A stretch of 64,000 nt of DNA from Natronosalvus hydrolyticus (GCA_025517525.1 JAOPJZ010000006.1:124001-188000); one strand, 5' to 3'. Positions 44,255-53,055 are shown, counted from the first letter of the stretch. A program made the numbers and translations. The notes: a model not told the origin generated them from the letters alone.

Positions 44255-44338
44255 GGCCAATCCAGTTGTGAATCATCTCGAAGGCACACACCTGTTATTC
44301 CATCCACTTATACAAATACGATGTTCTCGGAGTCGCTC

Positions 44339-44417
44339 ATACCGTTTACTGTCGTCTCTTACCGGTGATTACCGACCGGGTATGGGCACTCACCGGTAAA
44401 AAGGTAGCAGACCGTAT
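44339..44417. repeat. Palindromic MITE-like element, family 2, copy 2
   Basis: A 79-bp element whose reverse complement aligns throughout with the copy at 22390, including the segment accggtaagagacgacagta. Terminal repeats are ataccgtttactgt (44339-44352) and gtagcagaccgtat (44404-44417). Flanking similarity extends a few bases further (gtactgat on the outer side). It lies between the DUF2238-like and ABC1 genes. Confidence 0.83.
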
Positions 44418-44539
44418 CAGTACCCCGTCACGCGTTGACGTGCGAGCCGAACCTAACGAATGCTATTGGTTCGACTCATGCGTTCAAACGTGACTAACCA
44501 CTCAGAACCACTGATAATTTGTAGTTGGTGAGCAAACAT

Positions 44540-44548
44540 ACTTTATGG
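44540..44548 (+). promoter_or_regulatory. TATA-like box of the ABC1 kinase gene
   Basis: The stretch actttatgg lies 38-46 bases before the ATG at 44586, and a purine-rich ctggagg is found in between, so a short leader with a ribosome-binding site is likely here. Confidence 0.4.
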
Positions 44549-44585
44549 ATAGGGGACTGCACGTCAGCTGGAGGCGTAGTGGTCA

Positions 44586-46154
44586 ATGAAGGGCTATTTA
44601 CGTAGATATCTACAGGTCCTCGTCCGGTTTTTTCCCCTCCTCCTGGCATTTGTGCGAGACCGTCGACGCTTCTTGCTGTTTGGGCCGTCACGACAGGTGT
44701 CGACGGCAGTCCATCGCGACCGGGCCGATAGATTGACACAGACAATGCTCGACCTCGGTCCAGCGTTTATCAAAGTCGGCCAGGTGCTTTCGACCCGACC
44801 AGATCTCATCCCCCCGACGTACATCGACGCATTTGCCACCTTACAAAACGAGATTCCCGAAGAGACCGGTGGCGACCCACTTACCGTCCTCGAGACGGAG
44901 GTGGGCGACCGAATCGACCAGCAGACAGTCGAAACGGTTGCTGGTGGCTCCCTCGCGTTCGTCTACACGGCCGAATACGAGGGTGAGCAAATCGCATTGA
45001 AGGTCAGACGGCCGGGCCTCGTCCCGATAATCAAACGCGATTTGCGGGTAATACGGGGGATCGTCCCACTGATCGCACCGTTCGCTGACGAACGACAGCG
45101 ATACTCCCTCGAGAACGTCACAGACGACTTCGAGCAGATAATTCTCGACGAACTTGACTTCCAGCGTGAGGCCGAAATTATGGCCGAAATCGAGGACAAC
45201 TTCGCCGATGATGACCGTGTCCACATCCCAGCGACGTATCCAGATCTGTGTTCTCAACGCATCGTCGCGATGGAGTACGTCGAGGGCGAGAAGATCACGA
45301 CTGACGACGCACTCGACGCCACCGACCTCGAACCAACCGAACTGGCGACACTGGTCTCGCGAACCTTTCTAAAAATGGGGCTCGTCGACGGCGTGTTTCA
45401 CGCCGATCCCCACCCCGGTAACCTGGCAATCGGAGCAGATGGAGCCCTTATTCTGTACGATTTCGGCATGAGCCAACGACTAAGCGAACAGGAACAGGCA
45501 GATATCACGAGCCTGTATCGCTCGCTCGTCCGTCACGATATCGATGGGCTGTTGAACACGCTCATCGCGCTCGAGGCCCTCGAGCCAACGGTCGACCGCA
45601 TCGCCGTGCGCCAGGTGCTCGAGTTAGTCATCGAGAATCTCGAGGGCCAATCGACCGTCACGTGGCGAACGATCATCACCGAACTGTTTTCGATGTTGCA
45701 TGACTTCCCGTTTCGTATCCCACCGAACGTCATGTTGCTCATCCGAGTTGGAACCGTCGGTGAAGGTGTGTGCCGATCACTCGATCCTGCGTTCGATTTC
45801 CTCGCAGTCACCCAGGCTTTTCTCGTCGACCACGGGTTCATCGAAAGCGAACTCGAGGCGCTCTTCACCGACATACAGGACGACGTCCGCGCGTCTGCAC
45901 CCGTCCTCGCGCGTGCACCGGCACGGTTCGATACCGTCTTCGGACAACTCGAACGCGGCGAACTCGTTGTTCGAACGGCCCCCACCGAATCACCCAGCGG
46001 CGGTGATCCTGCAGTCGGCTACGCTATCGTCGCCAGTGGGTTGCTTATCGCTGGCGCAATCCTCGCATTTCACGAGTATCCCCTCGAAATTCCATCCATC
46101 GTGCTCGCTTTCGTATTTCTCGGTCAATATCTCCGCCAACGTCGAGTAGGGTGA
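44586..46154 (+). CDS. ABC1/UbiB family atypical kinase
   Basis: A 522-residue protein of the ABC1 (AarF/UbiB/ADCK) family. The family N-terminal KxGQ motif is present (LGPAFIKVGQVLSTRPDLIP), as are the Ala-rich loop VAGGSLAFVYTAEYEG, the lysine in QIALKVRRPG, the catalytic FHADPHPGNLAIG and the DFG-like ILYDFGMSQRL. Two C-terminal hydrophobic helices (GYAIVASGLLIAGAILAF) anchor it in the membrane. In other organisms these kinases support quinone synthesis. It is the last gene before the island boundary and still carries CTCGAG at core density. Confidence 0.92.
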   Translation: MKGYLRRYLQVLVRFFPLLLAFVRDRRRFLLFGPSRQVSTAVHRDRADRLTQTMLDLGPAFIKVGQVLSTRPDLIPPTYIDAFATLQNEIPEETGGDPLTVLETEVGDRIDQQTVETVAGGSLAFVYTAEYEGEQIALKVRRPGLVPIIKRDLRVIRGIVPLIAPFADERQRYSLENVTDDFEQIILDELDFQREAEIMAEIEDNFADDDRVHIPATYPDLCSQRIVAMEYVEGEKITTDDALDATDLEPTELATLVSRTFLKMGLVDGVFHADPHPGNLAIGADGALILYDFGMSQRLSEQEQADITSLYRSLVRHDIDGLLNTLIALEALEPTVDRIAVRQVLELVIENLEGQSTVTWRTIITELFSMLHDFPFRIPPNVMLLIRVGTVGEGVCRSLDPAFDFLAVTQAFLVDHGFIESELEALFTDIQDDVRASAPVLARAPARFDTVFGQLERGELVVRTAPTESPSGGDPAVGYAIVASGLLIAGAILAFHEYPLEIPSIVLAFVFLGQYLRQRRVG

Positions 46155-46480
46155 TCTCGGGTTGGGAGAATATATTGTCGTCTCACCCGTCAGCGACTGG
46201 CCGAGGTGATCGTTGACCGGTAGACAGGCTCAACAATTCCGCTAACACTGTGATAGGGACCGCTGACTCCGATAGTCTCTCTGGAAGCAGTGGACGAATC
46301 GCGTGTTCGTCGGTATACACAGTCGTCCCAGGAGAAAAATAATCAGCACCAGGGCAAAGAAGGATGGGCCCTGCAGGCTCCGGTTCGACTGTCAAACGAA
46401 TCGACCTTTGAGGCGTGAGGCGGTCGAAATCGGCCGTTTCAAAACAGTGGTTCTGACGGGGACTCGCGTGGACATGACCA
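46155..46480. other. Island boundary region without a firm gene
   Basis: 326 bases between the ABC1 gene and the integrase. A minus-strand frame is open from 46581 to 46183 and encodes a protein-like C-terminal stretch (PILLCPGADYFSPGTTVYTD), but no ATG or GTG start fits without overlapping the integrase gene. I see no tRNA or obvious attachment-site repeat here. Confidence 0.5.
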
Positions 46481-47492
46481 ATGAGTCTCGAACCTATTGA
46501 ACTCGAACACGCACTTGAACTGTACTTAGCTGACCGTAAAAAACAGTGTAACCCAGGCCACGCTGTACTCCCACCCATCACGATCGGGCCACTTCATCCG
46601 GTGGTGCAACGAAGAAGAAATCGAAAACCTGAACGAACTCTCAGGTCGCCAACTTCACGAGTTCCGGATCTGGCGACGCGTCGAAGGCGATCTGGCACCG
46701 GCTACTGAGAAGACCCAAATGGACACGTTGCGCGTGTTCATCAAGTGGCTGGAGTCAATCGATGGCGTCGAACAGGATTTGCACACGAAGGTGCTGTCCC
46801 CGACGCTGACTGGCAACGACAATATCCGAAGCGTAATGCTGGATTCAGAGCGAGCCAACCAGATCTTGGAATACCTTCGGAAATACGAGTACGCGTCTCG
46901 GCCCCACGTCGCGTTGGAATTAATGTGGCACACGATGATGCGGGTTGGGGCAGTCCACGCACTGGATTGTGCCGACTACGATCCTGCGAATCAGGCTCTC
47001 GAAATAATCCATCGACCAGAGTCTGGGACACCATTGAAGAACGGTGAGACGGGACAGCGATTCGTCGCGCTCTCTGAAGACGTCTGTGAGGTGCTGGATG
47101 ACTGGATCGAACAGCAACGGCCAGCAGTCACCGACGAGCACGGCCGCGAACCACTCGTGACAACACCGGAAGGGCGTGCTCACACGACGACTCTACGCGG
47201 TGACTGCTATCGGTACACTCGTCCATGCGTCCCCACGAGAGAGTGCCCGCACGGACGTAATATCGAGGAGTGTTCGGCCACCGACTACGACGGCGCTTCC
47301 GAGTGTCCATCATCGGTGAGTCCGCATGCTCTTCGACGGGGCGGCATCACGCACGCGCTCTCGGAAGACTGGCCAATGAAGGCGGTTGGGGATCGGGCGA
47401 ACGTCTCGGAAACGGTGCTGGAGATGCATTACGATTCTCGCTCAGAAGAAGAGAAAATGGAACAGCGGAGGGAGTATCTGGACGATCTCTGA
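46481..47492 (+). pseudogene. Tyrosine recombinase/phage-type integrase, single-base frameshift
   Basis: The N-terminal SAM-like region starts at 46481 (SLEPIELEHALELYLADRKK) and breaks near 46552. The rest continues in another frame to 47492. Removing one C from the CCC run at 46552-46554 joins them: the restored sequence reads through RWCNEEEIENLNELSGRQ into MDTLRVFIKWLESIDG. The catalytic Arg (MMRVGAVH), HALRRGG box and the final Tyr (LEMHYDSRSEEE) are intact in the downstream part. Either this is a dead integrase or a sequencing error in a homopolymer. It marks the left side of the island. Confidence 0.85.
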
Positions 47493-47615
47493 CGGGAGAT
47501 GTCCACAATCTTTCGGGGTTTCAGCCAGTGTTAGTGCACCCGGGAAGCCCATGATCGAGAAATCGATGACTGTGAAGCGCTACTCACCAACAACGCACAC
47601 GCGTGTCCATCGACG

Positions 47616-47837
47616 CTAAGTCTTCACCCAATCCGACGCGGGACGATCACCCCTTTGAAAACGGACGGTCTTGAGAACATCGTGAGTGACCGGATGATTT
47701 GCCGTGGCACGCTGAAGGATAAGATATCCACCGCCGAGCAGGACGAGAAGAAAGACGAGCGGAACGAACATTCCGACGAGTGGCCACCAACCACTGGTAG
47801 TCCCGTTCCAGCCCATCATTCCACCGTATCCCATCAT
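47616..47837 (-). CDS. Small Met/Gly-rich membrane protein, truncated SHOCT relative
   Basis: A 73-residue protein opening MMGYGGMMGWNGTTSGWWP, then one membrane helix (PLVGMFVPLVFLLVLLGGGY). The C-terminal 25 residues do not contain the RYARGEI-type SHOCT motif present in the two related proteins at 49386 and 52699, so the SHOCT part seems lost or replaced. The Met-rich outer segment could bind Cu(I). It is probably a decayed paralogue. Confidence 0.5.
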   Translation of the reverse strand: MMGYGGMMGWNGTTSGWWPLVGMFVPLVFLLVLLGGGYLILQRATANHPVTHDVLKTVRFQRGDRPASDWVKT

Positions 47838-47944
47838 CCTTCCGAACCCCTTCTCATCCTGAGCAACGCTAGTACGATAATTACCCCGAGGAGAAGGAGA
47901 ATCAGCGTAGTAGGGTTGAGCTAGTCCGAGGACGACATCGGTAA

Positions 47945-48361
47945 TCAGGCCTCCGATGCGGATTCGAATTCGTCATTGACGGTCGAAAGGGTTCGCTCGA
48001 ATCGATCGTGAACCTCGGTTGCGATAGAGTCGAGCGCCTCGTTGTCGGCGATACCGACGAGTTGGTGGGGATCAACCGCACTCACGACGACGGTTCCCTC
48101 GTCAGTTTCGTAGACGATGACGTTACACGGGAGAACTGCGCCGAGTTCGATTTCCTCGGTCAATCCCTCGTGTGCGAGTGCTGGGTTGCACGCACCGAGA
48201 ATTCTGTACTGCTGGAATTCCTCTCCGAGTTTCTCCTTGAGCGTTGCTTGGACGTCGATGTCGCAGAGTACGCCGAACCCCTCGTCTTCAAGGACAGCAA
48301 TCGTTGTATCAACGACTTCGCCGAAGTCACCAGCCACCGACTTTTGTATAGTGTATCCCAT
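47945..48361 (-). CDS. DUF302 family protein
   Basis: A 138-residue soluble protein with the DUF302 layout: YTIQKSVAGDFGEVVDTTIA, the VLCDIDVQATLKEKLG segment, QYRILGACNPALAHEGLTEE, and the strand pair VLPCNVIVYETDEGTVVVSA. DUF302 proteins recur in metal-rich or copper-resistance neighbourhoods and in anaerobes; the biochemical role is unknown. Two Cys (in ACNPA and LPCNV) are candidates for metal contact. The ATG at 48361 is chosen; the in-frame GTG at 48370 would add three residues. Confidence 0.87.
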   Translation of the reverse strand: MGYTIQKSVAGDFGEVVDTTIAVLEDEGFGVLCDIDVQATLKEKLGEEFQQYRILGACNPALAHEGLTEEIELGAVLPCNVIVYETDEGTVVVSAVDPHQLVGIADNEALDSIATEVHDRFERTLSTVNDEFESASEA

Positions 48362-48530
48362 ATCGCACACGCTACTGGAAGGGGCTTAATGGTGTTGTCG
48401 TGAGTCTTTGTACATCTATTTTGATTAATCGGCAGCGAGGATCCAAGAAGAGTTCGCCAAATAGAACATTTTGAAGAATTCGAAGATTGAATTGTTTCGA
48501 ATTTTAACAGAGCCAAATACACATATGTGA

Positions 48531-48839
48531 TTATTTCCTATCCCCTTCTCCAAGAACGACTTTGTATCGCATTGAGCCTCCGTATAGCGAGTACAATACA
48601 AACAGCATCCCAATTGCGACGATTCCTGTTTGGATAGCACCCGCCTGATAAATTGACATCACTTCTAACTCGAACAGGATCCCTTCGATGACAGATCCCA
48701 GACTGATGAACACGAATCCGATCGCAACGTACAGCATCGGTTGCCCGTTCCCACGACGATAGCTCCGATAGGCTTGCAAAGCGATCAGGAATCCGAGCAC
48801 TACAACGACGAGTTTGGCGATGATAAGTTCTGTATGCAT
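48531..48839 (-). CDS. Three-helix membrane protein (DUF7521-like), copy 1
   Basis: A 102-residue membrane protein with three helices (IIAKLVVVVLGFLIALQAY, PMLYVAIGFVFISLGSVIEG, GIVAIGMLFVLYSLYGGS). The cytoplasmic loop YRSYRRGNG after helix 1 and the acidic EGILFELEVMSIYQAGAIQ between helices 2 and 3 are shared with the proteins at 56043 and 57679. The start lies two bases after the stop of the winged-helix gene, so the two are one operon. It is likely the membrane partner of that regulator. The DUF7521 name is recalled from memory. Confidence 0.8.
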   Translation of the reverse strand: MHTELIIAKLVVVVLGFLIALQAYRSYRRGNGQPMLYVAIGFVFISLGSVIEGILFELEVMSIYQAGAIQTGIVAIGMLFVLYSLYGGSMRYKVVLGEGDRK

Positions 48840-48841
48840 GG

Positions 48842-49189
48842 TTATTCACCCCGAATGTTCCCCCACATTCTGGCGAATCGATCTGGGGTATCTTCTTCAA
48901 TCTCTAATTGGATTTCGTACTGCCCGTTGGCGAACGTGACGAGGACAGCGGTGAGTATCGTTTCGTATTGCTTCCGATGATGTCCCTGTGGATCGATCTG
49001 GAGATTTTCACTCACTAGTCCGACCGCTTGGAGTTGATCGACCCGGTCATAAATCGTCGATTTGGATCCGTCACATTTCTCTCCGAGTTCCTCGACCAAC
49101 ATCGGTTGTTTACTCAAGTAGGCCAGAATCTCACGTGCGTAGTCGTCAGCCAAGAGATCAAGCACCTGTTCGGACTCTGGCTCGCCCAT
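48842..49189 (-). CDS. Winged-helix regulator of the HTH-DUF7521 pair, copy 1
   Basis: A 115-residue regulator. The winged helix spans about residues 8-65 (VLDLLADDYAREILAYLSKQ, KCDGSKSTIYDRVDQLQAVG). A conserved C-terminal beta region (GHHRKQYETILTAVLVTFA then the acidic LEIEEDTPDRFARMWGNIR) is shared with the protein at 58005. It probably represses its own operon, with the membrane protein as partner. It precedes the membrane gene by two bases. The ATG at 49189 is fixed by the family start. Confidence 0.85.
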   Translation of the reverse strand: MGEPESEQVLDLLADDYAREILAYLSKQPMLVEELGEKCDGSKSTIYDRVDQLQAVGLVSENLQIDPQGHHRKQYETILTAVLVTFANGQYEIQLEIEEDTPDRFARMWGNIRGE

Positions 49190-49385
49190 GTGATAGCACG
49201 AACTGCACCCACTGTGAAAAACGGTGTCATTCAGAGCGCTACACCGGGTACTCTGCGAGGTGAACTGAGGAAGAGGACTTCTGGCGAATCTTCCACCATA
49301 TATATCTTTCCCACAGACGGCGATTCACGGATTGTGCAATAGTGATTATACTGTACAAGACCGTACTAGCTACTGTGATCGAACC

Positions 49386-49742
49386 ATGATGCAATTACCC
49401 AAATCGGTCGGCCAGATCGGACGTAATTCCCTCCTCCCAGGAGTGATGCTCCTCATCACTGCTACCGGGAGCGTTGCTGCACAGCAGAGAACGACTGGAT
49501 ACGGTGGGATGATGAACGATGGCTGGGGCTGGGGGATGTTCGGCGGTTGGGGCTTCCTCTGGCTGCTGTTGCTCGTTGGACTCATCGTCCTCGTCGTCTC
49601 CGCAGCCAGTGGGAGCGACCAGTCTCGGGGCGGCGAACAGCCCGATCGAGCGCTCGCGGAACTCCGCGAACGCTACGCACGCGGAGAAATCAACGAGGAA
49701 GAGTTCGAAGAACGTCGCCGCACGCTGCGCGAGACGAGGTGA
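49386..49742 (+). CDS. SHOCT-domain small membrane protein, Met/Gly/Trp-rich
   Basis: A 118-residue protein. A hydrophobic N-terminal segment (LPGVMLLITATGSVAAQQ) looks like a signal, followed by a Gly/Met/Trp-rich outer segment (GYGGMMNDGWGWGMFGGWG), a membrane helix (FLWLLLLVGLIVLVVSAASG) and a SHOCT motif (ALAELRERYARGEINEEEFE). SHOCT is a short C-terminal oligomerisation or anchoring module. The Met-rich part is a plausible Cu(I) or heme-binding surface. It lies seven bases before the cupredoxin gene and is probably in the same operon. Confidence 0.82.
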   Translation: MMQLPKSVGQIGRNSLLPGVMLLITATGSVAAQQRTTGYGGMMNDGWGWGMFGGWGFLWLLLLVGLIVLVVSAASGSDQSRGGEQPDRALAELRERYARGEINEEEFEERRRTLRETR

Positions 49743-49748
49743 ATCCAG

Positions 49749-50447
49749 ATGTCCGACCACATACTCACTCGACGGCGCACGCTCGCACTCACCGGCAGTA
49801 CAATTACCGCCGGTCTAGCGGGATGTGTAGCCAACGGTGCTGATCAGTTCACAAATAACGGAAATACTGACGGAACTGAAACAAGCGCAACCCAAGATGA
49901 CTCGGACGGTGACCACGACCACGACATCGAGCACACGCTCGGCCATCCGGAAGAACACATCGAAGTGACGATGGAATCCGACGACGACGCTCATCACTTC
50001 GTCCCACACGCCGTTCACGTCGAACCGGGTGGAACGGTGACGTGGATACTCGACAGCGGCGTTCACGACACGGTCGCCTACCATCCTGGGAACGCCGCCG
50101 TCCTCCCATCAGCCACTGACCGTCGAATTCCAGATGGTACCGACCCGTGGGCGAGCGACGTCTATGACACGGAAGGTGAAACATTCGAGATTACTTTCGA
50201 AGAGGAGGGCATCTACGACTACACCTGTACGATCACCGGACACGGCCATCGGGGTGGCGGCCACCACGGAGGGCACCAATCACACGAATCCACGGGAATG
50301 GTTGGGCGCGTGATCGTCGGGGATCCTGATCTCGATTCAGATGAGCAACCGGCAATGCGGCCACCTTCCAGCGAACTACCCGAAGTCGCACGCCATGAAC
50401 TGGAACAGTTCAACGACCAGACTCGGGATGCCCTCAACGAGCACTGA
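49749..50447 (+). CDS. Halocyanin-like blue-copper lipoprotein
   Basis: A 232-residue secreted protein. The N-terminus has a Tat-like RRRTLALTGS and lipobox LAGC, with an acidic/His-rich linker (DSDGDHDHDIEHTLGHPEEH). The cupredoxin domain has FVPHAVHVEPGGTVTWILD with a His ligand, TVAYHPG, and CTITGHGHRGGGHHGGHQSH followed by Met in STGMVGRVIV, the remaining type 1 ligands Cys, His and Met. It would carry an electron or copper at the cell surface. The His/Gly insertion between the last His and the Met is unusual. It likely works with the multicopper oxidase encoded 110 bases downstream. Confidence 0.88.
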   Translation: MSDHILTRRRTLALTGSTITAGLAGCVANGADQFTNNGNTDGTETSATQDDSDGDHDHDIEHTLGHPEEHIEVTMESDDDAHHFVPHAVHVEPGGTVTWILDSGVHDTVAYHPGNAAVLPSATDRRIPDGTDPWASDVYDTEGETFEITFEEEGIYDYTCTITGHGHRGGGHHGGHQSHESTGMVGRVIVGDPDLDSDEQPAMRPPSSELPEVARHELEQFNDQTRDALNEH

Positions 50448-50557
50448 TCGATAGTCGAATAGTATTGGCCAGCAAACCCAATACTTTACCGCAACCGTAC
50501 CTTCTGGACACTAATGAATAGACAGACGAACCGCGATATGCCGAAAGCAGGAACGCA

Positions 50558-52000
50558 ATGACGCCGTTGCCTAATTCCCGAATTAACCGACGTGACGTAC
50601 TCAAGTCCGGTGCTATCGCAGGTGGAACCCTGATCGCTGGATGTTTCGATACCACAACCAATGACGATGCATCGCCTGACGAACGCGAATTCCCAGAGCC
50701 GCAATACGGAGATCCGGATCGGGAGTACCACCTTCGCGCGACCGAGAGTGAAGTGATGGTCGCAACCGACGAGCCCTACAACGGCTGGACGTACAACGGT
50801 GAGTATCCAGGCCCCGAGATCCGTGCGGTGGAGGGTGAACGCGTCCGCGTCACCGTCGAGAACGTCCTGCCGGAGGAAACAACAATTCACTGGCACGGGA
50901 TGCTACTAAACGGTGATAACGCGATGGACGGCGTTCCGGGCGTCACCCAGGCCGCGATCGAACCTGGAGAGGAATTCGTCTACGAGTTCGATGCAGAACC
51001 GGCTGGCACACATTGGTATCACAGCCACGTTGGTCTGAAACTGGATCGGGAACTGCTTGGCCCTCTCATCATCGAAGAACGGGATCCGCACATCGAGTAC
51101 GACACCGAAGCGACGCTCATCTTGGATGAGTACCTCCCAACCGAACCACGTGTCGAGACCTCAAGCGGAAATGGAGGCGGAATGGGTAGGATGGGCGGCA
51201 TGGGCGGTGGTGGATTCCCCGACGCGCCGCCAGCAGAAGGAACACTGATCAATGGACGTCTCCCGGAGGAACCGGCAACCATTGATGTCGAAGAGGGCGA
51301 CCAGATTAGACTCCGACTCATCAACGCAGCAGCGGCGGCGACCTACGAAATCGGTATCGACGACCACGAACTCACCGTTACTCATACGGACGGCCCAGCC
51401 GTCGAACCCGTCCCCGTCGATACGCTCGAAATCGGCCCAGGGGAGCGATACGATGTGGTCGTTGAGGCACGATCCCCAGGTACGTGGCCGATCCGGATCT
51501 GGCCCGTCGATGAATCGACGTCGGCTGGCCGGGCACTACTGGACTACGAGCAGTCTGATGGGAACGTCACTGAAGGTGCAATCGGTTCTCGTCAGCTCCA
51601 ACTCACGGACCTCAACGCGATCGACTCTCTCGATGCCTATAGTGGTGAGCCAGATCGAACGATTGACTTCACGTTGTCCGGCGGAATGATGGGTGGGGAT
51701 GGGGACGAGTGGATCATCGACGGGCAGGCGTATCCAGATGCCGATCCAATCGGTATCGAAGAGGGCGAACACGTCCGTTTCCGAATGGTCAACCGGAGCC
51801 CGATTCGCCACCCCATGCACCTCCACGGACACCACTTTGCGGTCGGTGACGCTCTCAAAGATACGGTCATCGTTCCCGGTCACATGGGGGAGATCACGAT
51901 CGATTTCGTCGCTGAAAACCCTGGTGCGTGGTTTTTCCACTGTCACCATCTCTATCACATGGAAACAGGAATGACACGTGAGGTTCTATACGAGCAGTGA
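50558..52000 (+). CDS. Multicopper oxidase (laccase/CueO type)
   Basis: A 480-residue exported oxidase. A Tat signal (NRRDVLKSG) and lipobox IAGC begin it. The four copper-ligand blocks are all present: TTIHWHGMLLNG, HWYHSHVGLKL, HPMHLHGHHFAVG and WFFHCHHLYHMETGM, so type 1, 2 and 3 coppers can be bound. A Met/Gly-rich loop (GGGMGRMGGMGGGGFPDAP) at about residue 210 resembles the Met-rich copper-binding loop of CueO, which supports cuprous oxidase function. It probably oxidises toxic Cu(I) outside the cell. The ATG at 50558 is used. Confidence 0.93.
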   Translation: MTPLPNSRINRRDVLKSGAIAGGTLIAGCFDTTTNDDASPDEREFPEPQYGDPDREYHLRATESEVMVATDEPYNGWTYNGEYPGPEIRAVEGERVRVTVENVLPEETTIHWHGMLLNGDNAMDGVPGVTQAAIEPGEEFVYEFDAEPAGTHWYHSHVGLKLDRELLGPLIIEERDPHIEYDTEATLILDEYLPTEPRVETSSGNGGGMGRMGGMGGGGFPDAPPAEGTLINGRLPEEPATIDVEEGDQIRLRLINAAAAATYEIGIDDHELTVTHTDGPAVEPVPVDTLEIGPGERYDVVVEARSPGTWPIRIWPVDESTSAGRALLDYEQSDGNVTEGAIGSRQLQLTDLNAIDSLDAYSGEPDRTIDFTLSGGMMGGDGDEWIIDGQAYPDADPIGIEEGEHVRFRMVNRSPIRHPMHLHGHHFAVGDALKDTVIVPGHMGEITIDFVAENPGAWFFHCHHLYHMETGMTREVLYEQ

Positions 52001-52003
52001 ACC

Positions 52004-52021
52004 GCCTCGGGGTCAAGCCCC
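52004..52021. mobile_element. Possible remnant of an IS200/IS605-type element end
   Basis: Directly after the oxidase stop is gcctcggggtcaagcccc, one arm plus loop of a hairpin sequence that I recall from ends of haloarchaeal IS1341-type elements, where the second arm continues gaggc. Here the sequence diverges. No tnpA or tnpB gene remains. This rests on memory of the motif, so confidence is low. Confidence 0.3.
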
Positions 52022-52263
52022 TATACACTCGGCCTGCTCCGCCTGTAGCTATAGCCGCGTAAATCCACTACAAGGGAGCAAATGGACGATCGTTCAACTT
52101 GTAGCTGTACTAACTGACTGTTTCAGCGGGTATCATAGAACAGTTCTCGCACCTGCTATGTTGGCACTCCGATTCGATCAGTACAAGTGATGAACGAACC
52201 GGTGGTCTCGCTTTCGGGGGTTGTCTGCGAAACACTTTCTGCGGCTTGGTTTGTAGTTCCAGT

Positions 52264-52485
52264 ATGTCCACGACCATCATCACACCTGTTGAGGACGAGG
52301 AGTGTGCGTACTGTGGATCGCGGATCTTCGACCACGACCCGATCTGTGTGCGTGATTGCACCGATGACTGTGGCTCACCAGCGTACTTCTGTAACTACGC
52401 GTGCCTCTCGACGTATATCGACGAGAATAACCTGACGACGGGAGATTCGTGCGAGTGGTCGCCCGACAAAGACAATTGTTGCTGA
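52264..52485 (+). CDS. Small Cys-rich putative metal-binding protein
   Basis: A 73-residue protein with ten cysteines in MYM/TRASH-like arrangement: CAYCGSRIFDHDPICVRDC, then CGSPAYFCNYACLSTYIDEN and the C-terminal CEWSPDKDNCC. The FCNYACLSTYI segment resembles TRASH-type heavy-metal sensing modules (Cys-x3-Cys with aromatic residues). No signal peptide, so it is cytoplasmic: a possible copper chaperone or storage protein. It sits between the oxidase and a SHOCT gene. Confidence 0.65.
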   Translation: MSTTIITPVEDEECAYCGSRIFDHDPICVRDCTDDCGSPAYFCNYACLSTYIDENNLTTGDSCEWSPDKDNCC

Positions 52486-52698
52486 TCGACACCCAGTAGT
52501 AGATTCACGTACCAACACTTCCAGTTGGCTAATCAAGATTCGAAGGGACCAGCCGCTGAGAATCCGTTGCTGGCATCCGGAGCAGTGAACGAAATCACTC
52601 ACGGAAAACGGTGAGAGGGCAGTAGAAACGTTCTTGGACGTTCTCTTGCGTAGGTTTTTACCCAGGTTTTCAAGGCCTGTACTACTGTAGTTCCGTTC

Positions 52699-53055
52699 AT
52701 GGCAACGAACGATTCACTAGTCCGAACGCTCTTGATTGTTATCGCCGCGATTCTCCTCCTGCCGTTTCTCATGATGGCGATCATGATGCCGATAATGGGT
52801 CTGTGGGGAAGCGGACACATGTGGAACAGTGGGGTGTGGGATGGGACCGGGGCCACGTGGATGTGGCTCATCATGTCGATCGTTCCACTACTCGTAATTC
52901 TCGGCTTCGGGTATCTGCTCTACAGCGCCCTTAGGCGACATGGAACTGCACGGGCAGATCCTGCGCTCGAAGAACTTCGAGCGGCGTACGCCCGCGGTGA
53001 CCTTACCGAGGAAGAGTACGAGAAACGGCGAGAACGACTGGAGCGAGAGAACTAG
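52699..53055 (+). CDS. SHOCT-domain small membrane protein, Met-rich
   Basis: A 118-residue protein. Helix 1 is very Met-rich (LLIVIAAILLLPFLMMAIMM), followed by an outer segment GLWGSGHMWNSGVWDGTG, helix 2 (WLIMSIVPLLVILGFGYLLY) and a classical SHOCT (ALEELRAAYARGDLTEEEYE). It is the same design and length as the protein at 49386 but too diverged for a recent duplication. It is placed among copper genes; metal contact through Met/His is inference. The ATG at 52699 starts the first helix. Confidence 0.82.
   Translation: MATNDSLVRTLLIVIAAILLLPFLMMAIMMPIMGLWGSGHMWNSGVWDGTGATWMWLIMSIVPLLVILGFGYLLYSALRRHGTARADPALEELRAAYARGDLTEEEYEKRRERLEREN

Noticed and set aside
46183..46581. Minus-strand frame of 132 codons at the island boundary
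   Set aside because: The C-terminal part looks protein-like, but no good start exists unless it overlaps the integrase N-terminus, and no family is recognised.
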